From positions 558,001-622,000 of the forward strand of contig NW_024881625.1 in the NCBI RefSeq assembly GCF_019059575.1: 64,000 bases of DNA, read 5' to 3'. Both the position numbers and the translations under genes were made by a program. Shown here in pieces: positions 11,939 to 58,797 of the stretch. Every line of letters begins with the position of its first letter. Position 1 is the stretch's first letter. The stretch is from Amphibalanus amphitrite (Eukaryota > Arthropoda > Thecostraca > Balanomorpha > Balanidae). A model generated the notes under the pieces. It had not been told where the DNA came from and did not search any database. It worked only from the letters and a program-made list of their open reading frames with translations.

Positions 11939-13126
11939 TTAACCCGCGCCGTGCTGGGGGGGGGCGTTTTTACGCCCCCCCCCCTCAGGTTTTTCGCGAA
12001 TATCTCAAAAACGGCGGCGCGCAGCGCCGCCGTTTTTGGTACACGTGTTCCTACATCATTTCCGCACATGTTGTGAAAATTTCAGACCTAGGCCGTTCAA
12101 GGTCAGGTCACCAGGTCACGTCAAGTGACCTTACCTCAGAAAAAGTTCAAAGGCTCGCTATAGCTACACCGACTGAACGATCACTTTGAAACTTTCAGCG
12201 ATTGATATGAGTAACAGTATGTATAAAATGTATATCTCGGATTTTTGATATCTGTGACCTAAGGTCAGGTCAATTTTGCGACCTCTCCATTATAAGTCAA
12301 TGGGAGAAAATTGAAATGCGCCTCTTTTGGACGAATATCGTTCAAAACGCTCTCAAACATCGGTTCATAGGTAAACATGACACACTGAATAGGAAAAATG
12401 CACCTGTGACCCCTCTGTGTGCCCCTGAGGTCATCTCAGGTCATGAACGGTCGCCAGCAGTTTTTTTGCTATAACTTTTGATAGAGACGTGCTAGAGCGG
12501 TGAAAACACGTCAGATGTGTTCAGCTCGACGATACGGATCGACTGATATGCAACATGACCCTTTTCGGTCAGGTCATGACCTTGACCTGAGGTCAAATTT
12601 TCAAAATGACCTTTTAAGGTCAACAAATAGTTCATTCGACGCGTCTCGACGAGAGGAACACGATGCTGGCAAAAGTAATGTCATGGCGCTTATGAGTCAA
12701 AAGTTATTGACGAAAAAACGTTTTTCGTAAAAACGGCTATTTTAGGAGTTTTTGCCCTCTGGAGGCTAAACCGTTGACCTGAGGTCAAATCTGAGAACAT
12801 TACTCAGAAAGGTCTGTAAAAGGGCTATCGAATGCGCTTTTCCGCGGCGCTGTAGCTCTATCGGTTCCCGAGATAGCCGTTGGCAGTTTCCAAAATGTTG
12901 AAATAGTCAACATTTTACCTTTGGTGACCTCTGGTGACCTGACCTTTGACCTGACCCAAAAAATGACCGAAGTGTTTTCGTCCTTATTTTTGACGCTCTT
13001 TCGATTGCCGCTTACCGCGTGTTGCTACGTGGCCCAGGAGCCGAGTTAGATGGGGGGGCGTGAAAACGCCCCCCCCCCCCCCAGCACTCGGCGGAAAGTT
13101 CAGGCCACCAGCACGGCGCGGGTTAA
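11939..13126 (-). mobile_element. TTAA element (CGTTTTTACG barcode), inverted copy of 59816-61002
   Basis: TTAA 11939-11942 and 13123-13126. Barcode GGGGCGTTTTTACGCCCC at one end and GGGGCGTGAAAACGCCCC at the other. The complex end is on the right (CAGCACTCGG repeated as CAGCACGGCG 27 bp on). Nearly identical to the copy at 59816-61002, which is in the opposite orientation, so recent activity is implied. The perfect hairpin is at 12007-12037. Non-coding. Confidence 0.88.
12007..12037. repeat. Subterminal GGCGGCGC hairpin
   Basis: AAAAACGGCGGCGC and GCGCCGCCGTTTTT form a perfect 14-bp stem with a 3-nt loop (GCA). The same hairpin is at 15239-15269 and 60904-60934, and variants at 21555-21573 and 26103-26121. 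It resembles an intrinsic terminator, but in an animal genome is more likely a structural element of the transposon. Confidence 0.85.
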
Positions 13127-14140
13127 AGGGAGATAATGACCTTTTTCCACAAAATCTGAGTTAGGACCATTTTCTGACAAAACACAACAAGTTATAATGT
13201 AAATTAAAACCATTTTGCTCAATTCGGTACCTTGCCGCAAATATCTCAACTTGAAGTCACGTTAGCGGGGAGCGCTGAAAATGACCGTTGAATAAGTACT
13301 TACATCACTTTTTGGTACTTGCATGTAATTTTGTAATATGAGCGTATTCCTTACATTTGATCTTCATCACATCTAGTTAGTTAATGGTCGTCTATAGTGC
13401 CTTCAAAAGATATTCATGGTTTGGGGGTGGTTTATGTCTAAATTTACGCAACTATTTTTCCTGTTCATCATCTGACGCCATATGCTGCTATTTTAGTAGC
13501 AACGACTCAATTTTGAATCGGTCCCGCCGACTGCACAATAAAAGAGGATAGATACAACACTTTTGCGGCATCACTGAAAAACTTATGCAGTACTGTTATC
13601 AAAATTCTCATAACACCGTTCGACAAACCTGAAGTCTTTTTGAAATAAATATGCTTGTATTTTTCGCTTCAGGCTCTGACGCCAAAATAATGAATTTCGT
13701 AGTCGCAATCGCAAGATTTGGCTGCGTTTCTGGCGCATGCCGTTCATTTGTGCCGCATGCCGCATGCCGAAACAAAGAAGAGTAGGCACTATGTACCCCC
13801 GAATTAGAATCTAATTAATTCTAAACCGAATTAACTCTAATTCAAATTAGAATCCTTACAACCAAGCAACGACAAGGCGATAACATAAACAAAAAACCAA
13901 GCGTCGCTGTTTGAAACAAAAGCGCCATATACTGCGACTTTTTTATAGAGAAGGACAACGCATTTCGGTGGGTGTTACAAGTACTGCAAGTAGGTACTGC
14001 TTCTTTTTTGCAAAAATAAAAACCTTTTTCACATACGAAAATGTGCTAGGAAATTTTCATATTTTATAGAAACTACAGTAGAAATAGTATAGATGTCGAG
14101 TAATTTTTATTCAAGAAAAAAGAAAGCTCATTATCTCCCT
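13127..14140. other. Unassigned AT-rich interval
   Basis: No convincing ORF, terminal repeat or RNA gene. A patch at 13800-13855 is built of repeated AATTAGAATC/ATTCTAATT words. Confidence 0.4.
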
Positions 14141-15343
14141 TTAACCCGCGCCCTGCTGGGGGTCCTGGATTTCCACGCCCTGCTGGGGGGGTGTTTGAAC
14201 ACCCCCCCCCTTGTAACTCGGCTCCTGGGCCACGTAGCGATACGCGGAAGGCGGCGTTCGAAAGAGCGTAAAAAATAATGACGAAATCACTTCGGTCAAT
14301 TTTTTTGGTCAGGTCAAAGGTCAGGTCACCAGAGGTCATTGAAGGCAAAATTTCGCCGATTTCCAGGTCGAATGTCGAAAATTTCCAAGAAGCCAACGCA
14401 TAACTCGGGAACCAATAGAGCTACAGCGCCGCGGAAAAGCGCATTCGATAGCCCTATTAACGCCCTTTCTGGGTAATTCTCTCAGATTTGACCTTACGTC
14501 AACGGTTTTGCCTGCAGGGGGCAAAAACTGCAAAAATAACCGATTTTTTTCGGAAACAGTTTTTCTGCAATAACTTTTGACCCAAGCCTTGTACGAGCTT
14601 ACTTTTACCGGCATCGTGTTCCTCTCGTCAAGACGCATCGAATGAACTATAACTTGACCTTGAAAGGTCAACTTGAAAATTTGACCTCAGGTCAAGGTCA
14701 TGACCTGACCGGAAAGGGTCATGTTGCATATCAGTCGATCCGTATCGTCGAGCTGAACACATCTAAGGAGTTTTCATCGCTCTAGCATGCCTCTATCAAA
14801 AGTTATTTGCGAAAAACTGTTAGATACCATTCGTGACCTAAGATGACCTCAGGGCATAAACAAGGGTCACGGACACCATTTTCAAGTTCAGTGTGTCTAA
14901 ACCACTTGTAATTCGGTGTTTGGGAGTGTTTATAATGTCTTTCATCCAAAAGAGGCGCATTTCAATTTTCTCCCATTGACTTATAATGGGGAGGTCGCAA
15001 AATTGACCTGACCTTAGGTCATCGATATCAAAATTCTGAGATATACATTTTGTACATGCTATTGCTCTTAGCAATCGCTGAAAGTTTCAAAGCGATCGGT
15101 CACTCGGTGTAGCTATGACAGACATTGAAATTTTTTATGAGGTGAGGTCATTTCAAGTGACCTGGTGACCTGACCTTGAATGACCTTGGTCTGAAATTTT
15201 CACAACATGTGTAGAATTGATGTATGATAAGGTGTACCAAAAACGGCGGCGCTCCGCGCCGCCGTTTTTGAGATATTCGCGAAAAAACCACAAGGGGGGG
15301 GGGGTGTTCAAACACCCCCCCCCCCCAGCAGGGCGCGGGTTAA
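14141..15343 (+). mobile_element. TTAA element (TGTTTGAACA barcode), complete
   Basis: TTAA 14141-14144 and 15340-15343. The left complex end repeats GCCCTGCTGGGG 27 bp apart; barcode GGGGTGTTTGAACACCCC left and GGTGTTCAAACACC right. Closely collinear with 4170-5352 and 42965-45296. It keeps the hairpin at 15239-15269 that those copies have lost. Confidence 0.88.
15239..15269. repeat. Subterminal GGCGGCGC hairpin
   Basis: Perfect 14-bp stem (AAAAACGGCGGCGC / GCGCCGCCGTTTTT) with a 3-nt loop (TCC). Sister copies have lost half (near 5280) or all (near 45220) of it. Confidence 0.85.
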
Positions 15344-15973
15344 TGGTAACGTCGCATCCTTGCTCAAACGCGTATCCTCAGTTGGCCTCTTAGAGCCACG
15401 CCGGCCGGCACTGTCGAGCGGTGACCCGACCTGACCTCGCCGGAGGGTTCGTGACGTCATGCCAGCGGGCCGGCCGTGAGCGGGACGGCTGAGGTCCACT
15501 CAACGCGGCCCGGGCGAGTGAAGCGGACCAGCAGCGGTCGCTGCTGAGCACGTTTCCTCCACCCACCCCTCCAACCATCTGCGTTGGTTTTACTTACCTT
15601 CATTTCCTTACCTCGTCGATTTTGTTTTGTTTTGTTGGGTTAGGCCCTTTCGGTCAGACAAGACCATTGCAGAGCCGGAAGGATGATAGGAATTAGGGGG
15701 AGACATTGGTCTGGGCAGGCACCCTAGTGAGTCGCCGGGGCTGAGCCCGTCCAGAGGACAGGCCACCCAGCCCCAAGGCACTCACTGCACCCGGCTACGG
15801 GGTGTGCTCCCTCAGGAGCAGCGGTGCCGCTCCAAGGGAGCAGCCCGCATGAGATAAAGTTGCCTGTCCAGCCCGGAGGGGGGTTGCGGCGTGGAGGAGA
15901 AGGATTTCAGTATCCTGAGGATAGAAGCACGGAACGGGTGACCTCGTCGACCGTCTCCTCTCTCTTTAACGAT
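15344..15973. other. GC-rich flank of the non-LTR insertion
   Basis: Probably repeat-derived: on the minus strand it carries a CAAAA-rich tail-like tract (15618-15637). It continues at 17851-18286 once the inserted element is removed. The 12-bp target copy CTCTTTAACGAT is at 15962-15973. No coding region is supported. Confidence 0.4.
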
Positions 15974-17838
15974 TGTTGTTGTTGTTGTTGTCGTTCCGGC
16001 CGTCGGGCCCGGTGGGCCCACATGGGGGGGCCCGTGAGGGCCCCAGCCCCCCTCGGGGGCGACACTTGCGACGTCCGCGCAGGGAGGGCAGCAGGCCCCC
16101 GGGCGGGTTCCGGCGGACTCAGACGCCGGGTAGGGCCGGAGAACCCAGCACCCCGCCAGAGTGTCCAGCGCCGTGGGCGCTCTATAGTCGGCCCAGGCGC
16201 CGCAGGAACTCGATAACCCGGCATGGGTCAGCGAAGACCTCCCGCAGCGTCGGGTCCTCTCTTCCGAAAACGTCGTGACGGACGCGGGCCGTCGCGGGGC
16301 ACGACGTCAGAAAGTGTTCCGCGTCCTCCCTGACTCCGCCGTCGCAGGTCGGGCACCCATCGTCCTCCTCCGCCCCGATGAAGTGACGGTAAGCTTGCAG
16401 GGCAGGAGAGTGGCCGGTCCGGAGGCGCGCCAGAGCGGTGCCCTCTCTCCTAGACAGGCCGAGCCTGTCTGCCAGCCTGACCCTGCCCGGGCCGACGACA
16501 TCGTGGTAGTCGTGGCTTAGGTGCGGGCGGGTCGCGGGCGCCGGTCGGGAGTGGCGCGTGCTCTCCACCCACTCTCTGCTCACGTGGCGCTTCAGCAGGC
16601 TCTTGGCCGCCGCGAAGGTGATGGGTGTCCCGTCCTGCGGCAGCTCAGCGGCCTCCCTGGCCACGGCATCGGCGATCTCGTTGCCGGCGACTCCCGCGTG
16701 ACCGGGAACCCACTGAAGGTCCACGCGGTGGCGTCGTCCTAGTCGCCGGAGGGATAGCCAGACTTGGTCAGCGACCCGTTCAGTCTGGTTGGCCGGGCCT
16801 TCCCTCAGACGCATGAGGGATGATAGGGAGTCGGTGCACAGCTGGATATTGAGTGCAGGGTCTTGATCGGTGAGGATGGACTCGATGTATTTGAGTGTCT
16901 CTCGTAGAGCGAGAAGCTCCGCTGTGTAGCTCGACGTGAAGCGCCCCGCTGGCGCTCGGATCCTCTTCACTTCCCTGCCGCTCCTATAGACGACTGCCCC
17001 TGCTCCGCCTCGTTCTGTGCCGGCTGTGGCCGAGCCGTCCGTGAAAGCCTGGACGTCCGGGTTCGGCAGTCCGGCTAGCGTCTCCTCGGCGGCAGTCCGT
17101 CGCTGTTCGGCGGGGGCGTTTTGCGGTAGCGGCCTCACAAGTCCAGTGTGGAAGAGGACCGTTGGAGGTGGCGGTGACTCCCAGGGAGGGGTGCTGGCAA
17201 CCACCAGGAACGGCTCGCGTGGGAAGTCGTCTAGGCCGGCGTCTTTGGATATCTCTTGGCCCGTCCGTGCCCATCCTCTGTCATAGCGCAGACGTTGCCG
17301 GGGGCGGTTCTCAGGGAGGAGGATCCGCTGCACAGGGTCGCCTGGTAGGTCCCGGGAGTGGCGCTCCATCGCCACAGCCGCCAACTGCCTCCGCCGCGCC
17401 GAGAAAGGCAGGAGATCCGCCTCTCTGGCCAGGGCGTCCACTGGTGTGGATCTGACACATCCGGTGATTGTCCTGCACCCCTGTCTTTGCACCGTTTCCA
17501 GCTCCCTCAGGCCAGACTCGCTGAGGCCGGGCATCCAAGCACCGGCGGCGTAGTCGGCGCAGGCGCGAGAGAAGGCGAGATATGTGCTGCGCAGATCAGA
17601 CGGTGAGCAGCCTTACGTCGTGCCGCTGATGGCCCGGAGGACGTTGTTCCTTTGGAGCATCTTGGCCTTGATCGTCTTCACATGTCCCGTGAAGGTGAGG
17701 CTCCTATCGAGGGTGATGCCCAGGAACGTCGTGGTGGGGGAGAACTTCACTGGTTGGCCCTGGAAATGGAGCGCCGCTTCTCAGTTCTCGCCGTGCCTCA
17801 GCTGGGTCAAGCGTGAAGATAGTGGAGGTAGTCTTCTC
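15974..17838 (-). mobile_element. 5'-truncated I-like non-LTR retrotransposon
   Basis: Flanked by a perfect 12-bp duplication CTCTTTAACGAT (15962-15973, 17839-17850). On the minus strand it runs from inside the reverse transcriptase (5'-truncated at 17838) through RNase H and a Cys-His motif to a stop at 16182, a 3'UTR and a (CAA)n tail next to the left target copy. An RNase H domain and a trinucleotide tail fit the I/LOA-type clades. Confidence 0.88.
16182..17838 (-). pseudogene. Non-LTR ORF2 C-terminus: RT thumb, RNase H, Cys-His motif (two stops)
   Basis: One frame covers the region, with stops at 17783-17781 (TGA) and 17615-17613 (TAA). Both stops fall where relatives have Trp. The upstream part reads TTTFLGITLDRSLTFTGHVK, the end of the reverse transcriptase. 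The longest open part (17534-16182, 450 residues) carries RNase H: FTDGSAT, the TAELLALRE Glu, CTDSLSSL and WVPGHAGVAGNEIAD supply the catalytic acidic residues and the late His. Near the C-terminus is CPTCDGGVREDAEHFLTSC, the C2HC-like motif usual after RNase H in this clade. The N-terminal endonuclease and RT core are absent. Plus-strand ORFs here are shadows. Confidence 0.9.
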
Positions 17839-17850
17839 CTCTTTAACGAT

Positions 17851-18286
17851 CGCCTGAAAGGTGAATGGGATATAAGGGAGAGAGAGACGGCCGGCCGATA
17901 AACAGCCAACTTATGAGTATGGAGCATACGATGCCGAAGCGTTACGGTATTAACTAAAGATAACGCCAGTTATACTAAGACGATGCCGGATGCAGTCTGT
18001 CCGGAACGCCTCCCACGCCGGCGGATGCCAGCCCAGCCGGAACAAATCCATGGTGAGGTGAGATATGGCTCACAAGTGTCCATACTAAACGCTCGACATA
18101 TCCAATGTCCCTATGTTCCAATGTGCAATACTGCAATGTATTAACGGACAATTCCAAGTGCTGGCTTACTGTTTGGTCCGAGTCAGAATACATAAGGGCA
18201 CAAGGGTAAAAAATGAACACATCATAAGATAAAAATCACTAAAATACAGTATATGTACAGTTGCCGACCATCGTCACACAATACAG
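17851..18286. other. Unassigned interval downstream of the non-LTR insertion
   Basis: No protein motif. Partly likely the 3'UTR of the minus-strand non-LTR fragment that ends at 18287. Confidence 0.4.
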
Positions 18287-18600
18287 CTAAAGCCGACGCA
18301 GAAATTCGGCGCGGGTCCCAGAGCCAGTGACGGCCGGCGACAGGCGGTCCCAGGACGAGGCTGCCCGGTACGAGAATACCCGACGTGACGATGACAAGCG
18401 AAAGGCGGGCAGCACAAGAGCGCCCGCCTCCGTCGACCGGGTGGTGCGCCTAGGGACGGCAGCACGTGAGGTGAACAGAGAGCGGACTGCGGCGGGGGCG
18501 CGCGGGTCTCTCAACGCCCTGTAGACGCCGACGCTGTCACGGCGCGCCACCAGTTCGTGAACCAGAACAAGAAATAAAATTCGCAGCCGACAACGATTAC
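18287..18600 (-). pseudogene. C-terminal fragment of a second non-LTR retrotransposon
   Basis: The minus-strand frame reads ALRDPRAPAAVRSLF, then RRVFSYRAASSWDRLSP, ending AEFLRRL-stop. The FSYRxAxxWxxLxP...FxRxL pattern is the conserved C-terminus that follows the RT in many CR1/Jockey/RTE-type elements. The upstream RT core is missing. Confidence 0.6.
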
Positions 18601-18774
18601 GTTTTACAATAGTGGCTCTGCTCGGCGCCGGCCGCGCCCAGGCTGCGGCAGAGATGCACGCGCTGACGCCGTACCCGTGGTCCAATTGCGCCCATCTTTT
18701 GATACGATGGTCCGCCCCACCCAAAGTTTGTGGTCACCAAATTTCACGTCGCTACGCGGCGCCGTTCCGGCGCA
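18600..18774. repeat. GC-rich fragment related to the 32-kb repeat
   Basis: CTGCTCGGCGCCGGCCGCG and GCAGAGATGC words match the repeats at 32260-32310 and 32695-32745, so this is a dispersed repeat rather than unique coding DNA. Confidence 0.5.
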
Positions 18775-19653
18775 TTAACCCTCGCCCGTATTGGTGTTTT
18801 TCCAGCCGCGAACGTATAAGGGGGGGGGGGGGGGTCCGTTGGATCCCCCTTGCCGTTTCGCCCCTGATCGAGCTAGAGCTTCGCGGAAAAAACGAGCGTG
18901 TTGCCCGTGACGAGAGGAAGCCGATGATACCCAATTTTAAGGTCCTAGTTCATTGGTTGACCTTGCAGGTCAGGTCAATGACCCCAAAGGCGGGAAAATC
19001 GGGACCAGTTAGAACGTCGTAAAGTGTGGCTGCTATGGGGGTTTTCGGGGTGCTGATCACGAATATCATGTTAGTTTTGATCACAGATGATGTCTTCATG
19101 TATTTAGGCCAGGTCGGGTCAGGTCAGGTCAGGTCAACCAGTAAGGGTATTCGTAGTAGGTGGCAACTGCCTCTGACAGCTTCGTAACATGTTACAAAGG
19201 CACTAAAACTACTTCGTAAATGTTCATATGGTTGCTAAATTCGAATTCAGCTCCGAAAACTGGCCTAGAAACATGTAAAACTCGAAAAAGTGAACCGAGG
19301 TCATCAAAGGTCAATGACCTGACCTGACCTTCAGGTGACCTTGACACCCACCCTAATGCATGGGGGCAACATCATATCACATGTTTGAACGCTTGAAACC
19401 ACGAAAAGACTGCAAACGCGCGGCTAATGCGAGCCGACATACGCCGAATCGCGATTCCAGCCAAACATGGTCTCGAAAAGTAGGTCACAGGTCAAAGGTC
19501 ATTTGGGTCAGGGTCATGAAATTTTCAGGGTAGGTGTGAAATTGATGAACGCGAGGGTACTGAAAGTTTCGTCGCGATCGGCCGCTTTTTACGCGAGTTA
19601 TTCGCGAAAAACCACGGGGGGTCCGTTCGACCCCCTATACGGGCGAGGGTTAA
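18775..19653 (+). mobile_element. TTAA element, CCCGTATTGG family, complete
   Basis: TTAA 18775-18778 and 19650-19653; ends CCCTCGCCCGTATTGG...CCCTATACGGGCGAGGG. The left complex end has CGTATT then CGTATA 26 bp on; barcode GGGTCCGTTGGATCCCC left, GGGGTCCGTTCGACCCCC right. GGTCA x4 at about 19118-19138. Lies just beyond the sulfotransferase poly(A) signal. Confidence 0.88.
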
Positions 19654-19696
19654 GTTAAGACACATACGGCTGACGGAGACACAGACAACTTATAAT

Positions 19697-19702
19697 TTAT
19701 TC
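19697..19702 (-). terminator. Poly(A) signal of the sulfotransferase gene
   Basis: AATAAA on the minus strand, about 200 bp after the stop codon, in non-repeat sequence and just before the TTAA element that ends at 19653. This implies a 3'UTR of about 220 nt. Confidence 0.6.
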
Positions 19703-19902
19703 AGGTCACCACCTATAATTCCATACCTACGTGAACCTTTTCACAGAGTCAGTTATTTGCCATAAAATAATAAGCGTACGAGAGGCTATCTTTTCACAGG
19801 CTTTGCTACCCTCATGGAAATACAAGCACACAGCTAATATCTCAACGATATTCGGCAAAAACCATGACCCAAATGCGCAGTATCCCGTTCCCGCTCCGCG
19901 CG

Positions 19903-55139
<35,237 letters not shown>

Positions 55140-55300
55140 GCTTGGCCGGCGGAGCAGCGGCCACGGGCCGCCTACCTACAGTCACCGCGCCGTGCCCGCT
55201 CCGAGTGGCCACTGACCAGGCCCCGTCACCCGGACCAGGTGGCGCGGCCGTCGGCTTACCGCCCCAGGGCAGGCGTCAGACGGACTTTACCAAAGGGCAT
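55140..55300 (-). promoter_or_regulatory. CpG-rich 5' region of the sulfotransferase gene
   Basis: GC-rich, CpG-dense, non-repeat DNA immediately upstream of the start codon, unlike the AT-rich flanks. It probably holds the 5'UTR and promoter. A second CpG-rich patch follows at 55440-55620; it contains GACCATGGCGGCTG|GTAAGG on the plus strand, which could be a YY1-type site or a tiny divergent first exon. No TATA box is evident. Confidence 0.45.
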
Positions 55301-55439
55301 TGACCTCTATTAGTAAGGTAATTATAGCTTTTAAAATAGTAGGGATATGCGAGATGACGTTCTCATTATCAATGCATAACTTCATTCCAGTAGCCAAATC
55401 AGTCCCTTGCATTTCTGCATTTCTCGACCTGCCAACGGT

Positions 55440-55620
55440 GACCATGGCGGCTGGTAAGGCCCCCGGCGGTTAGTGGTAGCGCCACCTACACTGAAGGTCG
55501 GCGGATCCCGAGGCCACGGGCCGGCCTGGCCCGACCGTGGCGGACGGGCCGGGGAGCGGGCGGCAGGGGTGGGGAGATGTATCCGGGGACAACGGGCAGC
55601 ATTGCACTTTACAAACAAGG
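55440..55620. other. Second CpG-rich island upstream of the sulfotransferase gene
   Basis: CpG-dense non-repeat stretch. It may be an alternative promoter or 5'UTR exon of the minus-strand gene or a divergent promoter. Short ORFs on both strands have no recognisable domain. Confidence 0.35.
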
Positions 55621-55839
55621 TTCGTATAAAACACTTTGTAGTTTGCCTGGAGTATCCGCGGACCGCGAGTCATTTTAAGGCAGGCGCGACGTTACTCAAA
55701 TATAACTTGCTTTTAATTGGAGAGTTGGTAGGGAAATTAAGGCATTTGCGCGTTGCTCATGGACTAGCCCTCTGTTTTGGAATAACACCCGGTAATGATG
55801 CCCACAACTGCACTGCTAGCCTGCTTTTTTGTCTATTTT

Positions 55840-56978
55840 AGGTATACATAGAAATGTTTGAACGCCTTGCTAGCCTAAATTTGTTCGTAATTCTTACGAT
55901 TTGTATGAAGTGCCGACCTCCAAAGGAATAGTCCTTTCGAGAGCTGATACTTGCGTCCGGCTTTTAGTTAAAAAAATAACACCCATTGTATTTATAAGTA
56001 TTGCTGATTTAACAACAAAGTAAGCTGAAAATTTCCATTACATTGCCTTTGTGTAGATGAAAGAGAGCAACCACCAGCACACACGTCTAGATGATCCCCT
56101 CACAGCCTCCACACTGCTGCCCATTGCCCAAGGACCGACCGTAACATTTGTGTGCCATAAAATGGTACAACGGCGTCTTTCATCAGGCGGACCCCAATGC
56201 GCGCGCCACGCGGACCGTCCAAAATCGAAAGGTTGGTCCAGGAAGACTGACGCAGGGCTTAGCTGATTTTGTATGGTCTGACTTGGGTCTGACACAAGCT
56301 CTATAAGCATTGTTAAACCATCAGTTCAATCGTTTTGAGCTGACATCGCGATTTAAGTATAAGGGCTAGCCATTAGTCTATCCCAGATGCAGAAATAACA
56401 AATACACCCTTCGCATTTGTTAGCGGCATTCGTGATAACTGCGGTTCAAAAGCATGAAACACAACATAAACACAACCAGTCTTCCAATGGATATTGTTGG
56501 GTCCAGATGGCAGAAAGTTTTTGGAGGTATAAAAGGAACACTCCCCCAAAAGCAGCTCCAAAATCCAAAATATTCTGTTTCCACTTTTTGATCCTTTTTG
56601 AGCTTTCGAACAGTAGCGGCAGAACACCTTAAATTAAGGGGTGGGGAAGGGGGGGATGCCGACTTTTAGTCCCATTTTTTTCCATACAAGCGCTAATGTT
56701 AAATTCCAAAATCAAGGGGGGCACGGTGCCCCGGTGCCCTCCCGCCCCTCCCCGTTCCGCTGCCTATGCTTTTGAAAATATTTCACCTTTTATCTACCAA
56801 AACTTGATTGTCTTTCAAAGCCAGAATATTGTAAAGGTTGTATAAATAAGGGCTTCGTGTACTGCTCAGCTAATAAAAGTTTGCCATTTGCCTGGAGACA
56901 GAGACAGACGCTGTCTCCAACTGTATGCCAGCTTATACAGTTGGAGACAGCGTAGACATTTTTTCACCTCTGACCGGA
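55840..56978. other. Mostly unassigned interval
   Basis: A candidate frame at 56057-56266 has no motif. A short inverted repeat, CTGTCTCCAACTGTAT / TACAGTTGGAGACAG, lies at about 56910-56950. Confidence 0.35.
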
Positions 56979-57150
56979 GGGGCGGCAGAATCTGCCTTCC
57001 CACCTACTTGTCTTCCGCGAAATCTTGAAAACGGCGGCATGCAACCTGGCGAACCTGGCTTGCATTCGCACATAGCACGTCTTGTGTGCAACTTTTGACC
57101 CCCTAGCCCAAAAGGTCAAGTCCCGAGGTGAGGTCAAAGTCCGAAACATG
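56979..57150 (+). mobile_element. Remnant related to the GCAGAATCTGC TTAA family
   Basis: Contains the barcode GGGGCGGCAGAATCTGCC, then a CGCGAAATCTTGAAAACGGCGGC stretch and GGTCA words. No termini remain. The same barcode is intact at 60999-62196. Confidence 0.55.
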
Positions 57151-57368
57151 CGCAGTGCGCACCTTCACAGCTCAAGGACTGTAGGTACCTTTTGTTCATT
57201 GTTTTCGTTCAGACGATACAGGCCAACGCAACATGCATGTCAAATTTCTGGATTTTCGTTATCTCAGTCCTCAGGTACTGGCGGATTCCGTAGTTATATG
57301 CAGCGCAAGCCTTCATCATTTTACGCTAAACGCACACACAACCAACCTCTAAACCGTGGCCGCCGCCA

Positions 57369-57510
57369 TTAACCCGCGCCGGGCCGCTTATTCGCCAAGT
57401 GTATTACACGAATCGGCCGACCAATAGCGTGCCTCTTGAGTGACGTCAACGTGGCGTCATACGTTCGGTCCTCGCCCTTGGTGGCGTCTATTGAAGCTAG
57501 GTTTTAACTT
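57369..57510 (-). mobile_element. Short TTAA-type fragment with GCCGGGCCGC end
   Basis: TTAA 57369-57372, then CCCGCGCCGGGCCGC and sequence matching the inverse of 35725-35866. It lies directly before another element. Confidence 0.7.
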
Positions 57511-57518
57511 AACGATAT

Positions 57519-58708
57519 TTAACCCGCGCCCCACTGGGGTCTGTGTATAACACGCCCTACTGGGGGGGGGGGGGGCTATTCATAGCCCCCCCTCCTAACT
57601 CCGAAACTACTGGGCCGATCGTCAAAATTCAAACGGCGTCTGATAGCCCCGGAAAAACTGTCGAGCGAAACCTAATTTCATTGACCTCGAGGTCACCGAT
57701 GACGTCACAGGTCAGGTCAAAGTAAAAATTATTAGCATTTTCGCTTGTTCACATTTTGGGCTCTGGCCGCCGTCTTACAAGTCAGATCAGGCTCATTTTT
57801 GGTTTCCACACTCGTGAACAGATTCTCTAGCTACCTTGAGGGTACCAAACTTGTACTTTGATTTTCAGGTCAGGGTCAGGTCATCACAGGTCACGAAAAT
57901 ATTATACCATGCGTCGGTCACGTGACACATGTTTTATGGTCCATTTAGGCCATAGATTTCGAATTTGATGTCGTCTGTGTCATTCGAGGTCATTTTGAGT
58001 CGAATTTAGCTTAGGTCAGGTCACTTTCAGGTAAAAAAGGGTCAAATTTTGAAGTTAAAATTTTTCAACTAAAAAGGTGTCTATTGGATGCAGTTTGAGC
58101 TCAGAAACACGATGGTGCCATTTATATTGGTGTACGATGTCAAATACGTACTGAAAAATTTATTTGAAAAATCAATAATAGTGAATTTTTTGCAATAATG
58201 CGTATAACTTGGCCATTCTTGAAGATATTTAGCTAAAACTTGCTAGAGTTAGTCATAATCATGCGTTCTGTCACATATATTCCGGTTTTTTCGAAAAGTC
58301 AAAAACTTTTTGAGAAAAATATAAAAATATAAATTTTGAATATTATTATATAAAATTTTCAGAATTTTCCAAATTTTGAAAATCCGAGATTGCAGTTTGA
58401 TAGCGCGGTCAATTCTGAGCTCTTTCATGCAAAGAAATTGGATCTAGCTTAAAAACTGAGCTCTTGGGAGCGATTGCCGTGGTTCAATGTTTTGCGTCGA
58501 AATCGGCCGAACATGACGTCACTCTGACGTCATTTCCGGCCGACCTATGGTAGCTACGAAGTTCAAATTTTGACACAAGGTGTCAAATTGATGCAGCCGA
58601 AGGTACTGAAAGTTTGGCGTCGATCCGTCGAGCGGTTTGGAAGTTATTGCAGAAAAACGGGAGGGGGGGCTATAAATAGCCCCCCCCCCCCAGTGGGGCG
58701 CGGGTTAA
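57519..58708 (+). mobile_element. TTAA element (CTATTCATAG barcode), complete
   Basis: TTAA 57519-57522 and 58705-58708; ends CCCGCGCCCCACTGGGG / CCCCAGTGGGGCGCGGG. Barcode GGGGCTATTCATAGCCCC left, GGGGCTATAAATAGCCCC right. The left complex end repeats CCACTGGGG/CTACTGGGG 27 bp apart. Confidence 0.88.
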
Positions 58709-58725
58709 GCTGACCGACATGCGTT

Positions 58726-58797
58726 GTCGCCATGGCGAAGTGGTTAGAGTATCGAACTGGTGATACGGAGGTTGGTGGTTCGAATCCACTCGGCGAC
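58726..58797 (+). tRNA. tRNA-like gene, imperfect cloverleaf (anticodon possibly GGT)
   Basis: Acceptor GTCGCCA pairs with CGGCGAC apart from the last pair; A box TGGCGAAGTGG and B box GGTTCGAATCC are perfect; the T arm is GGTGG-TTCGAAT-CCACT. The D stem is poor and the anticodon stem has an A-A mismatch (loop CTGGTGA would give GGT, Thr). It could be a decayed tRNA or a SINE head; it starts 18 bp after a TTAA element. Confidence 0.6.

Noticed and set aside
12007-12037. Bacterial-type intrinsic terminators
   Set aside because: The hairpin plus T-run looks like one, but the DNA is animal and the hairpin belongs to a transposon family.
16275-17606. Several plus-strand and alternative-frame ORFs over the non-LTR element
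   Set aside because: The minus-strand frame carries RNase H motifs; the others are GC-rich shadows.
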